9,794 bases of DNA from Bacillota bacterium (GTDB lineage Bacteria > Bacillota > Dethiobacteria > Dethiobacterales > Dethiobacteraceae): positions 1-9,794 of the forward strand of contig QLUI01000044.1 of NCBI GenBank assembly GCA_018725345.1, read 5' to 3'. Below the pieces are notes generated by a model. The model had not been told where the DNA came from and ran no database searches. It saw only the letters and a program-made list of their open reading frames with translations. The translations under genes and the position numbers were made by a program. Position 1 is the first letter of the stretch; each line of letters opens with the position of its first letter. Of the stretch, positions 1 through 6,920 are shown piece after piece.

Positions 1-3
1 AAT

Positions 4-32
4 AATGCCTCCTGACTGAGTCAGAAGGCATT
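4..32 (-). promoter_or_regulatory. Hairpin burying an AGGAGG ribosome site (or terminator) at the left edge
   Basis: On the minus strand AATGCCTTCTGAC and GTCAGGAGGCATT pair over 13 positions with a single U-G wobble and a UCA loop. On the plus strand the wobble becomes a C/A mismatch, so the minus strand is the likely RNA. The 3' arm contains AGGAGG (13 to 8), and exactly 7 nt remain before the window ends, the ideal distance to a start codon. It may be an RBS-sequestering element of the next gene; an intrinsic terminator remains possible because any T-tract would be out of view. Confidence 0.5.
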
Positions 33-41
33 TAAATACAT
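21..41 (-). CDS. Possible six-codon leader ORF running into the RBS hairpin
   Basis: ATG at 41-39 starts M-Y-L-N-A-F and stops at TGA (23-21). It has an SD-like AAAGGG 7 nt upstream. Its last codons and stop lie in the 5' arm of the hairpin at 4-32, so a ribosome on this ORF would open that hairpin and expose the AGGAGG in the 3' arm. The frame is very short and may be chance; the value is in its position. Confidence 0.25.
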   Translation of the reverse strand: MYLNAF

Positions 42-167
42 AGTTTCGCCCTTTCTGTCCCGGTCCGAGTTTGGCTCCAAGCAGTATTTGGGAATCACAA
101 ATTTTGCATTAACTGTGCAACTAAACAAAAAGGTGCGACTTGCCGGAACAATGCCACCCGTAGCCCA

Positions 168-196
168 ATTGTAGCATAAGTTATTCCAGGTGGCAA
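168..196 (-). promoter_or_regulatory. Sigma-A-type promoter overlapping the end of the last M42 gene
   Basis: On the minus strand TTGCCA (191-196) and TACAAT (168-173) are separated by exactly 17 nt, each matching five of six consensus bases, and TGC precedes the -10 as an extended element. The start of transcription would be near 161, reading toward position 1. It probably serves a gene just beyond the left edge. Its -35 lies in the last codons and stop region of the peptidase gene. Confidence 0.6.
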
Positions 197-1197
197 GGAA
201 AGATTTCTCGCATCTTGAGGGGGGCAGACAAAAAATTTTTTAGTAATTTGACAGCATGATCCAAATCGTCTAGATCGACCATTTCGCCTGGTGTGTGGAC
301 GTAACGGCATGGTACGGAAATAACTCCGGCAGGAATCCCTTCTTTCGTCAAGTGGATGGCACCGGCATCAGTCCCACCGGCTGTAAGTACTTCATACTGG
401 TAGGGAATTTCATTTTTCTCTGCTATTTCACTGAGCTTTTCTTTGATGCGCGGATGACAAATGACTGAAGCGTCCTTAATCTTAATGGTTGGACCCTTTC
501 CTAGGGAAACATCCATGGTTGGCGCCTCCGGTGTATCACCTACCATAGTGATATCAACCGCCAGACCCAAATCAGGGTTAAGCCGGTATGTAGATATCCG
601 AGAGCCGCGCAAGCCCACTTCTTCCTGAGAGGTAAAAACGGCGTAAACTTCGTTATCTGTTTTAACCAATTCCTGAATGGCTTTGATTAGGACTGCGCAC
701 CCGGCGCGATTGTCCATGGCTTTGCCAATGACGCGGTTACCGACTACTGTCGCTTCACGATGATATGTGGCAATATCTCCTACTTTAACGTACTTTCTGG
801 CATCATCTTTACTTGTAGCTCCTATATCAATATAGAGTTTCTCCAGTGCCAATTTACTTAGCTCCTCAAGTTTTTCCATACCGACGGTGCCTTGGCTACC
901 ATTTGCGAAAATCACCCGTTGACCAAGAAGCACATGAGGGGAAAGCCCCCCCACATTGCTGAAGCGCAAAAACCCTTTATCATCAATATGAGTGACAATC
1001 ATGCCGATTTCATCCATATGGGCGGCTACCATTATTTTAGCGCCGCATCCTTTTTTCAACGCATAGAGATTACCCATGTTGTCAGTGTAAGTCTCGTCCA
1101 CGTAGTCTTTGATTTCTTCGCGGATAACCCGGGCGATTTGTTCTTCCCTGCCTGACGGCCCATATGTTTCGCTCAATTTCTTAAGAAGTTCCTTCAA
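181..1197 (-). CDS. M42 family metallo-aminopeptidase (third of three; TM1050-like)
   Basis: A 338-residue M42 enzyme. Motifs: A-A-H-M-D-E (H60, D62), M-D-N-R-A-G (D162), S-Q-E-E-V-G (E192, E193), A-V-D-I-T (D215), Y-V-H-T-P-G-E (H301). All metal and base residues are present. The loop between G-T-V-G (103-106) and L-Y-I-D (121-124) is about ten residues shorter than in the first paralog and lacks its P-P-H-L motif; the short version is how TM1050 of Thermotoga is remembered, and the N-terminus (M-K-E-L, G-P-S-G-R-E-E) is also close to it. The start is TTG with SD AAGGAGG 8 nt upstream, within the end of the second M42 gene (17-nt overlap). The C-terminus carries a short extension (about 326-338) whose last codons overlap a promoter for the region to the left. 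Confidence 0.9.
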   Translation of the reverse strand: MKELLKKLSETYGPSGREEQIARVIREEIKDYVDETYTDNMGNLYALKKGCGAKIMVAAHMDEIGMIVTHIDDKGFLRFSNVGGLSPHVLLGQRVIFANGSQGTVGMEKLEELSKLALEKLYIDIGATSKDDARKYVKVGDIATYHREATVVGNRVIGKAMDNRAGCAVLIKAIQELVKTDNEVYAVFTSQEEVGLRGSRISTYRLNPDLGLAVDITMVGDTPEAPTMDVSLGKGPTIKIKDASVICHPRIKEKLSEIAEKNEIPYQYEVLTAGGTDAGAIHLTKEGIPAGVISVPCRYVHTPGEMVDLDDLDHAVKLLKNFLSAPLKMREIFPCHLE

Positions 1198-2215
1198 GAA
1201 GCAAGCCTCCTTCTGCTATAGCATTTAAGATTCCTCTGGCCAAGCGCAGTGTGTTCTGCCAGTCGTCCAAATTGATGATTGACGCGGGAGAATGAATATA
1301 ACGACAAGGGATAGAAATTACAGCGCTAAGGATGCCTGCATGAGTCTGGGAGATAACGCCTGCATCAGTTCCGGCTGTAGTTAAGCGCCGAAACTGATAC
1401 GGGATAGCCTGTTTCTCCGCCGTTTCCACTACTAAGTCCACAATCTGCTGCGGCGCTATATATGTTGAGTCCATTAGTGTAAGGGCAGGACCATCACCAA
1501 GCTTTGTCACATAAGCTGGTTCCTTGGTGCCCACCACATCGGCGGCGGCAGTAGTTTCAATCACCAGCGCAAAATCAGGATGAAGGCTATAAGCGGCCAC
1601 ACCGGCACCCCGCAAACCCACTTCCTCTTGGACTGTAAACACGGCGTCTAACTCCAGCTCGAACTCTTCTTTCAACAACTCCGCCAGGACTGCACAGCCT
1701 GCGCGATTGTCAAAAGCTTTACCAATAAGACAGTTATCCCCCGCTTCCCTTACCGTTGCAGTAAATGTGCCATATTCACCAATTTTTACCAGCTTTTCAG
1801 CTTCCTCCTGGCTGCGCACACCAAGGTCAATGTAGAGGTTGTTAATGTCGATAGCTTTAGTCCGTTCATTGGGTTTTTGTAAATGAACGGCTTTAGCGCC
1901 GATAACTCCCGGGATACGATCTTTTCCTATAGCCACAATTTTAGACACCAAAACGCGGTCGTCAATACTGCCTACTTTGACAACTCGCAACAAACCGCTT
2001 TTCTCATAACCAACCACCATTAGACCAACTTCATCCATGTGGGCAGCCACCATCACACGCGGTTTGCGGCCGATCCCTTTTTTAAAGTAAAGATTGCCAA
2101 GCGCATCGGTTGCAACCTCCTCCACGTGAAGAGCCAATTCTGCTTTTAAGAGTGAACGCACTTCACCTTCGTCACCGGAAACGCCGCTTGCTTCTGAGAG
2201 TCGTTTTAAGAACAT
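1181..2215 (-). CDS. M42 family metallo-aminopeptidase (second of three; TM1049-like)
   Basis: A 344-residue M42 enzyme, divergent from both neighbours. Motifs: A-A-H-M-D-E (H59, D61), F-D-N-R-A-G (D169), V-Q-E-E-V-G (E197, E198), V-I-E-T-T (E220 at the place where the neighbours have Asp), Y-I-H-S-P (H308). The E-T-T-A-A-A-D variant is a known type within M42, so activity is expected. After H308 the sequence reads S-P-A-S-I-I where the other two have Glu at the fourth place (H-T-P-G-E and H-T-S-V-E). The ATG start has SD GGAGGG 6 nt upstream, inside the end of the preceding gene (10-nt overlap). The 3' end overlaps the next gene by 17 nt and carries that gene's SD. The H-S-P-x-S-I-I and E-T-T features match Thermotoga TM1049 as remembered. 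Specificity is unknown; in archaea, paralogous TET enzymes separate acidic, hydrophobic and basic N-termini. Confidence 0.9.
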   Translation of the reverse strand: MFLKRLSEASGVSGDEGEVRSLLKAELALHVEEVATDALGNLYFKKGIGRKPRVMVAAHMDEVGLMVVGYEKSGLLRVVKVGSIDDRVLVSKIVAIGKDRIPGVIGAKAVHLQKPNERTKAIDINNLYIDLGVRSQEEAEKLVKIGEYGTFTATVREAGDNCLIGKAFDNRAGCAVLAELLKEEFELELDAVFTVQEEVGLRGAGVAAYSLHPDFALVIETTAAADVVGTKEPAYVTKLGDGPALTLMDSTYIAPQQIVDLVVETAEKQAIPYQFRRLTTAGTDAGVISQTHAGILSAVISIPCRYIHSPASIINLDDWQNTLRLARGILNAIAEGGLLLEGTS

Positions 2216-3264
2216 GACAATCCCTCCACAAATGCCAAATCTACACCGGCTATGAAATACGCCAAAAGGCGGCCGGAAAGTTTAAGATCATCCATATCCA
2301 AAAGCTCTACAGATGTGTGCATATAACGTAGTGGAATCGAGAGTAGTCCGGTCGGGATCCCGCCCCGTGTCACCTGGATAGCGCGAGCGTCGGTTCCGGT
2401 AGGCCCCGGATAAGCTTCAAGCTGGTAAGGCAACCGATACTCCTTGGCAACTCTAATGATTTCCTCGCTAATTTTAGGATGGATGTTTGGTCCCACAGTG
2501 ATGCCTGGCCCATTACCGAGCTTGCATGCTTCATGTTCTAAAACGCCGGGCATTTCTCCATGGGTCACATCCACGGCGATGCCAATATCAGGGACGATGC
2601 CATATGTTACCATGGCGGCGCCACGAACTCCCACCTCTTCTTGCACCGTAGCCACAGCATACACATCCGCCGCGTGCCGCAAGCGTTCCAACTCCTGCAG
2701 GCAGGAAAGCAGCACTGCCACCCCAGCTCGGTCATCCATCGCCTTGGCCGCCACAGTGTTGCCGGCAAGCTGAATCAATTCTCGGCGAATCAGCGCCAAG
2801 TCACCCACAGATACCAATTTTTTCACTCTTTCTTCCGTCAACGCTATGTCAATATGTAAGTCTTCCATTTTATGCCCTTTGCCCAGTTCGTCAGCAGGAG
2901 TCAGATGCGGCGGCTTTACACCAATAACCCCAGAAAGCTTTTCTCTGCCATAGAGAATCACTTCTTGCCCCACAACGGTACGCGGGTCAATACCGCCCAC
3001 TGCGGAAAAGCGCAAGAAACCGCCTTCTTCAATTTTTGTGACCATTAAGCCGATTTCATCCATGTGAGCAGCCAAAAGAATACGTGGCCGCCTCTTTGCG
3101 CTACCGCTACCTTTTTTTAAGAAGACCACATTACCCATCCGGTCTTGTCTTGCTTCGTCGACATGCGAGCAAAACGCCGCTCTGACTATCTTGGCCACGT
3201 ACTCCTCATAACCGGATATGCCGGGCGCTTCGCAGATATCTTTTAAAAATCGCTTAATCTCCAA
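2206..3264 (-). CDS. M42 family metallo-aminopeptidase (first of three; TM1048-like)
   Basis: A cytosolic di-metal aminopeptidase of the TET/FrvX/PepA (M42) type, which in known members forms a 12-subunit hollow tetrahedron that trims short peptides. From the TTG at 3264 it has 352 residues. Ligand motifs: A-A-H-M-D-E (H67, D69), M-D-D-R-A-G (D177), V-Q-E-E-V-G (base E209, ligand E210), A-V-D-V-T (D232), Y-M-H-T (H316); all expected residues are present. A G-V-I-G-V-K-P-P-H-L loop (112-121) is intact. It starts the peptidase unit, with TTG and SD GGGGG as the preferred start; the frame is open to another TTG at 3285. Its 3' end overlaps the next gene by 10 nt. By memory it resembles Thermotoga TM1048, including the S-I-P-L-R-Y-M-H block. 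Older databases may call such proteins endoglucanase or cellulase M, probably a misnomer. Peptide specificity cannot be read directly. Confidence 0.9.
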   Translation of the reverse strand: MEIKRFLKDICEAPGISGYEEYVAKIVRAAFCSHVDEARQDRMGNVVFLKKGSGSAKRRPRILLAAHMDEIGLMVTKIEEGGFLRFSAVGGIDPRTVVGQEVILYGREKLSGVIGVKPPHLTPADELGKGHKMEDLHIDIALTEERVKKLVSVGDLALIRRELIQLAGNTVAAKAMDDRAGVAVLLSCLQELERLRHAADVYAVATVQEEVGVRGAAMVTYGIVPDIGIAVDVTHGEMPGVLEHEACKLGNGPGITVGPNIHPKISEEIIRVAKEYRLPYQLEAYPGPTGTDARAIQVTRGGIPTGLLSIPLRYMHTSVELLDMDDLKLSGRLLAYFIAGVDLAFVEGLSCS

Positions 3265-3271
3265 AGATGTA

Positions 3272-3276
3272 CCCCC
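3272..3276 (-). promoter_or_regulatory. Ribosome binding site that sets the first M42 start at TTG
   Basis: GGGGG on the minus strand lies 7 nt before the TTG at 3264-3262. The farther in-frame TTG at 3285-3283 has no SD at a usable distance, and the ATG at 3289-3287 is in another frame that stops after 11 codons. Confidence 0.65.
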
Positions 3277-3309
3277 GTTCTGCAAGCATTAACAACAAGT
3301 ATCTTCCCC

Positions 3310-3318
3310 ATTCTACCA
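3310..3318 (-). promoter_or_regulatory. Candidate extended -10 promoter of the M42 peptidase unit
   Basis: The minus strand reads TGGTAGAAT: a TGn extension plus TAGAAT, which matches five of six bases of TATAAT. It lies in the only sizeable gap between genes (3265-3376), about 45 nt before the proposed start of the first M42 gene. No good -35 is found at 16-18 nt; the best (TTAAGA) is 20 nt away. Read-through from the ABC genes is the alternative, since no clear terminator separates them. Confidence 0.35.
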
Positions 3319-3337
3319 TTTTTTCCTCTAAATCATC

Positions 3338-3357
3338 TTAACCCTAAAAGAAAAACC
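3338..3357 (-). repeat. Copy 2 of the 19/20-bp repeat, upstream of the M42 unit
   Basis: The plus strand reads TTAACCCTAAAAGAAAAACC, identical to 9729-9747 apart from one inserted T. It lies 20-40 nt upstream of the candidate extended -10 for the peptidase genes, a position compatible with a transcription-factor site or an upstream promoter element. It has no obvious internal symmetry. Confidence 0.45.
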
Positions 3358-3376
3358 TCTAACAACAGAAAATTAA

Positions 3377-5143
3377 TTATTGCGTTCTTTGCAAGAGCTT
3401 GCGATATAATCCCGGCATACAAGCGAGCTGATGGTGTGTACCCTCTTGGGTAATACAGCCTTCTTCCAGCACAATAATTTTATCGGCAAATTCCACAGTG
3501 GAAAGACGGTGAGCAATAATAATGGAAGTACGGTTTGTTAAAAGTATTTTCAAAGCATCCTGAATTTGTGCCTCCGTACGTGTGTCTACACTGGCAGTGG
3601 CTTCGTCTAAAATCAGAATGGCCGGGTCGCGCAAAAGCGCCCTGGCAAACGCAACAAGTTGTCGCTGACCGGCGGAAAGCAGACTGCCCCGCTCATTGAC
3701 CACAGTATCATACCCCTGAGACAAAGCCGTAATAAATGGGTGAGCATGGACGGCTTTGGCCGCCGCAATCAATGCTTCCTCCGTAGCTTCCGGTTTGCCG
3801 TAGAGAATATTCTCCCGGATAGTACCATTAAACAAAAAGGTGTCCTGTAATACCAAGCCAATTTGACTGCGCAGAGAAGAGATGCTGACATTTGCAATAT
3901 CATATCCATCTAGCAAAATGCGCCCGGATGTGGCGGTATAAAAGCGACAGAGCAGATTGATAAGGGTGGTTTTACCTGCGCCGGTTGGACCCACCACCGC
4001 CAGCGTTTCACCTGCACGCAACACAAAGCTAACGCCCTCAAGCACGTCTTGACCTTCTTCATAGGCAAAGCGGACGGCTTCAAATTTCAAATCCCCTTTG
4101 ACATCAGGTAATTCAATAGCATTAGGACTATCCTGCTCCGGTTCTGTGTCAATAATCGCAAAGATTTTTTCTCCTGCCGCCAAGGCCGATTGGAGACCGT
4201 TGTATACTTGAGACAAATCCCGAATCGGCGCATAAAAGCGGGCGGTATAATCTAAGAAAAGATATAGTGTGCCAATAGGAATCATGGCCCAAATCACCTG
4301 CTGCCCACCGTACCAGAGGACAATGGCAATACCCAGAGCACCAATAACCTCAACAAAAGGCAGAAAAACGGAAAACAAACGAATAGCGTACATATTTGCT
4401 GCATAGCTTTCCATGTTCACTTGGTCAAAACGACTGGAATTTTCCTCCTCCCGGGTAAAGGTTTGGGTCACACGGATGCCGGAGATGCTCTCCTGCAAAT
4501 TACTGTTCACATCTGCTATTTTTTCCCGTACAGCCCGGTAAGCACGAAGCACCCGGTTGCGAAAGTAGGTGGCGGTAAAAAATAGTAGCGGCAGTGTGGT
4601 AAAAGTAAGCAGCGCCAGTTGCCAATCTTCCCGCAGCATAATCACAATAATCCCTAACAAAAGCAACGTATCTCCCACAATGTGTGATAAGCCCGAGGAA
4701 ATCATTTCTGTCAGCGCTTCCGTGTCATTAGTAACACGGGACATCACCCGGCCGGTCGGTTGCTTGTCAAAAAAGCGAAAAGGCAATCTCTGCAGATGAT
4801 TAAAAATTTGCTGCCGCAACGAGTAGACGGCGGTGTGCCCCACTAGTGCCATCAAATATTGCTGACCAAACGAAGTGAGCCAATTTAAAAGATGCGCCAA
4901 AAGGAACAGAAAGACCAACAGATTAAGGCGGGACAAATCACCGCCGACAATGGCGGTATCAATGGCTACTTTAACAATGTAGGGGCCGGCCAACGTGGTC
5001 AGAGAGGAAAAGGCCATCAGCAAAAGCGCCAAAACTGCTCTGCCGCGGAAGGGGACGATATAGGAAAAGAGCCGGCGAAGAACTTTAGGGTCAATGGGGG
5101 CAGCGTGGTCAACAGTCTGTGACTGGTCAATCATGTGATCCAT
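3377..5143 (-). CDS. ABC exporter half-transporter, catalytically intact subunit (BmrD/TM288-like)
   Basis: A 588-residue partner of the preceding gene, also with six predicted helices (about 36-56, 72-92, 152-169, 174-192, 257-277, 285-303) and a C-terminal ATPase. Motifs: A-loop Y361, Walker A G-P-T-G-A-G-K-T-T (385-393), Q433, signature L-S-A-G-Q (489-493), Walker B I-L-I-L-D-E (509-514) with catalytic E514, D-loop A-S-V-D, H-loop H545. The Walker side is canonical but the signature has Ala for the first Gly. Because each ATP site joins the Walker side of one subunit to the signature of the other, this protein completes one intact site and one degenerate site with its partner. ATG start with SD GGGGGG 7 nt upstream, lying inside the end of the upstream gene (13-nt overlap), which points to translational coupling. 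The substrate is unknown. It ends in a short AT-rich gap with no clear terminator hairpin. Confidence 0.9.
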   Translation of the reverse strand: MDHMIDQSQTVDHAAPIDPKVLRRLFSYIVPFRGRAVLALLLMAFSSLTTLAGPYIVKVAIDTAIVGGDLSRLNLLVFLFLLAHLLNWLTSFGQQYLMALVGHTAVYSLRQQIFNHLQRLPFRFFDKQPTGRVMSRVTNDTEALTEMISSGLSHIVGDTLLLLGIIVIMLREDWQLALLTFTTLPLLFFTATYFRNRVLRAYRAVREKIADVNSNLQESISGIRVTQTFTREEENSSRFDQVNMESYAANMYAIRLFSVFLPFVEVIGALGIAIVLWYGGQQVIWAMIPIGTLYLFLDYTARFYAPIRDLSQVYNGLQSALAAGEKIFAIIDTEPEQDSPNAIELPDVKGDLKFEAVRFAYEEGQDVLEGVSFVLRAGETLAVVGPTGAGKTTLINLLCRFYTATSGRILLDGYDIANVSISSLRSQIGLVLQDTFLFNGTIRENILYGKPEATEEALIAAAKAVHAHPFITALSQGYDTVVNERGSLLSAGQRQLVAFARALLRDPAILILDEATASVDTRTEAQIQDALKILLTNRTSIIIAHRLSTVEFADKIIVLEEGCITQEGTHHQLACMPGLYRKLLQRTQ

Positions 5144-6903
5144 CCCGCATCCCCCCTTTCACGGGCTACAATTTTCCCGCCTAACTGGAGATCATAAATT
5201 TCCCGGTAAAGCAAACTTGTCTCCAGCAGTTCCCTGTGAGTGCCACAAGAGATAATTTCTCCGCCGTCCATCACCAGAATCAAATCAGCAGCTACCACGG
5301 TGGCAATCCGTTGAGCAATAACAAATGATGTCCGTCCTTTCATCAATGTGGCCAATGCCTGCTTGATTAAACACTCTGTATGAGCGTCGACACTAGAGGT
5401 GTAATCATCAAGAATGAGGATTTTCGGATTTTTTAAGAGGGCGCGGGCGATGGCTAATCGCTGTTTCTGTCCACCGGAGAGGTTGACACCTCTTTCCCCC
5501 ACCAGAGTGTCATAACCTTGAGGAAGAGTCATAATAAAATCATGGATCTGAGCCGCCTTGGCGACAGATTCAATCGCATCACGCCCGGCCCGGGCATCTC
5601 CATAACCGATATTCTTGGCAATAGTTTCTGAGAAAAGAAAGGTTTCCTGGGAAACAAAGCCCACAGCGCGACGTAAGGACTGCAAAGTATATCTGCGGAT
5701 ATCGTTATCGTCAATGGCAATTACGCCGACGGTAGGTTCATAAAAACGGAGAATCAGACTTACCAGCGTAGTTTTACCCGATCCGGTGCTGCCGACAATC
5801 GCCACCATTTCTCCGGGTGCCACAGCAAAGGAGATGTTTTTTAGTGCATCTACACCTTCTCTGTAAGCAAAACTAACGTCGTGAAAATCAATTTTGCCGC
5901 TCACTATGGTCAGTTCCGCCGCATCGGGAGCATCAGCAACGTCCGGTTCGGTATCTAACAGCTCAAAGACACGCCGAGCTGCGGTGAGGGCACGCTGCGA
6001 CAAGCTAACTACCCAACCCAGCATGCGCAGTGGCATCACCAGCATAAAGAGATAACTGTTAAAGGCGATCAATTCCCCCAACAATAATTGACCTCGAATC
6101 ACTTCTTGGCCGCCGTACCATAAAATTGCGGCAGCCGACAAAGCTGTAAGAAAGCTTAAAAAAGGCAAGTAATATGCCCAAATGCGCACAGCAAAAAGAT
6201 TCTTTTTTAGAAGACTAAGATTTTGTCTGTTAAATTTTTCCTCTTCCTCTGCTTCTCGTCCAAATGATTTAACCACCCTAATACCACTTATGTTTTCCTG
6301 CAACACAGAAGTCATATCAGCCAATTGTTCCTGAATAGCTTGGAACGCCGGTCCCACTTTTCTGCTAAAACTAAAGATAGCCATGACAGTAACGGGCAGC
6401 GTTAGCACAGTCAACGTGGCTAAACGCCAATGCATGGAAAAGATAACAATTCCTACACCCGCAAAAGTGACTATCCCCTGGAAAAGATGCACAATGCCAA
6501 AACCGTAAAAACGTTTCAGCATATCCACATCAGCAGTGGCGCGGCTCATTATTTGTCCGGTCTGCGTGGCTTCATAAAAAGAAAAGGAAAGCTGCTGCAG
6601 ATGGACATACAGACGATTACGCAGGGCATAAATTATTTTTTGCGCAACCTTTTCCATAAGATAGCGCTCTAAAAAAGCAAACAAACCTTTAACTAATGTG
6701 ACAAAAACTATGCCCACGGCAATCCAGGGCAAAAGAAAAAACCGCCCCCCCAACAGAGCCTCATCGATTACCACCCGAATGAATTGGGGGATCAACAGGT
6801 TCAGCGCCAACACCACTAGGGTAGAAAATGAGGCGACTAGAACTCGAGGCCAGTAAGGGACCAGCTCCATTAACAGACGCTTAAATCGCATCGTACCACT
6901 CAT
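5131..6903 (-). CDS. ABC exporter half-transporter, subunit with degenerate ATPase site (BmrC/TM287-like)
   Basis: A 590-residue type IV (B-family) exporter half: a six-helix membrane domain (about 20-300, helices near 20-41, 55-75, 133-155, 157-178, 243-262, 274-296) followed by a nucleotide-binding domain. Motifs: A-loop Y347, Walker A G-S-T-G-S-G-K-T-T (371-379), Q-loop Q419, signature L-S-G-G-Q (475-479), Walker B I-L-I-L-D-D (495-500), D-loop S-S-V-D. The catalytic Glu after Walker B is Asp (D500) and the H-loop His is Gln (Q531), so its own Walker site should be weak or inactive. This is typical of one partner of heterodimeric exporters such as BmrC or TM287. Its stop overlaps the partner gene by 13 nt. 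The substrate cannot be read from sequence; drugs, lipids or peptides are possible. The start has no strong SD; M5 (6889-6891) is an alternative, and coupling to the gene 17 nt upstream is likely. Confidence 0.9.
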   Translation of the reverse strand: MSGTMRFKRLLMELVPYWPRVLVASFSTLVVLALNLLIPQFIRVVIDEALLGGRFFLLPWIAVGIVFVTLVKGLFAFLERYLMEKVAQKIIYALRNRLYVHLQQLSFSFYEATQTGQIMSRATADVDMLKRFYGFGIVHLFQGIVTFAGVGIVIFSMHWRLATLTVLTLPVTVMAIFSFSRKVGPAFQAIQEQLADMTSVLQENISGIRVVKSFGREAEEEEKFNRQNLSLLKKNLFAVRIWAYYLPFLSFLTALSAAAILWYGGQEVIRGQLLLGELIAFNSYLFMLVMPLRMLGWVVSLSQRALTAARRVFELLDTEPDVADAPDAAELTIVSGKIDFHDVSFAYREGVDALKNISFAVAPGEMVAIVGSTGSGKTTLVSLILRFYEPTVGVIAIDDNDIRRYTLQSLRRAVGFVSQETFLFSETIAKNIGYGDARAGRDAIESVAKAAQIHDFIMTLPQGYDTLVGERGVNLSGGQKQRLAIARALLKNPKILILDDYTSSVDAHTECLIKQALATLMKGRTSFVIAQRIATVVAADLILVMDGGEIISCGTHRELLETSLLYREIYDLQLGGKIVARERGDAGWIT

Positions 6904-6920
6904 CTTCGGCTCGCTGCCGC

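Noticed and set aside
127..158. Weak hairpin followed by T5 on the minus strand after the last M42 gene
   Set aside because: Only four or five closing pairs with a large irregular interior; it also lies right after the predicted transcription start of the 168-196 promoter. Not strong enough to call a terminator.
95..310. 71-residue minus-strand frame across the end of the last M42 gene
   Set aside because: It overlaps the clear M42 reading frame in another phase, has no recognisable domain, and most of it is a shadow of the gene and spacer.
892..1155. Plus-strand frame of 87 residues and other plus-strand frames (for example 2444-2773, 4569-4799, 7897-8217)
   Set aside because: All lie antisense to well-supported genes, have no family motifs, and show compositions expected of shadow frames.
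181..3285. Cellulase/endoglucanase function for the M42 proteins
   Set aside because: This is a historic annotation of the family; the di-metal aminopeptidase ligands are all visible and no glycoside hydrolase motif is.
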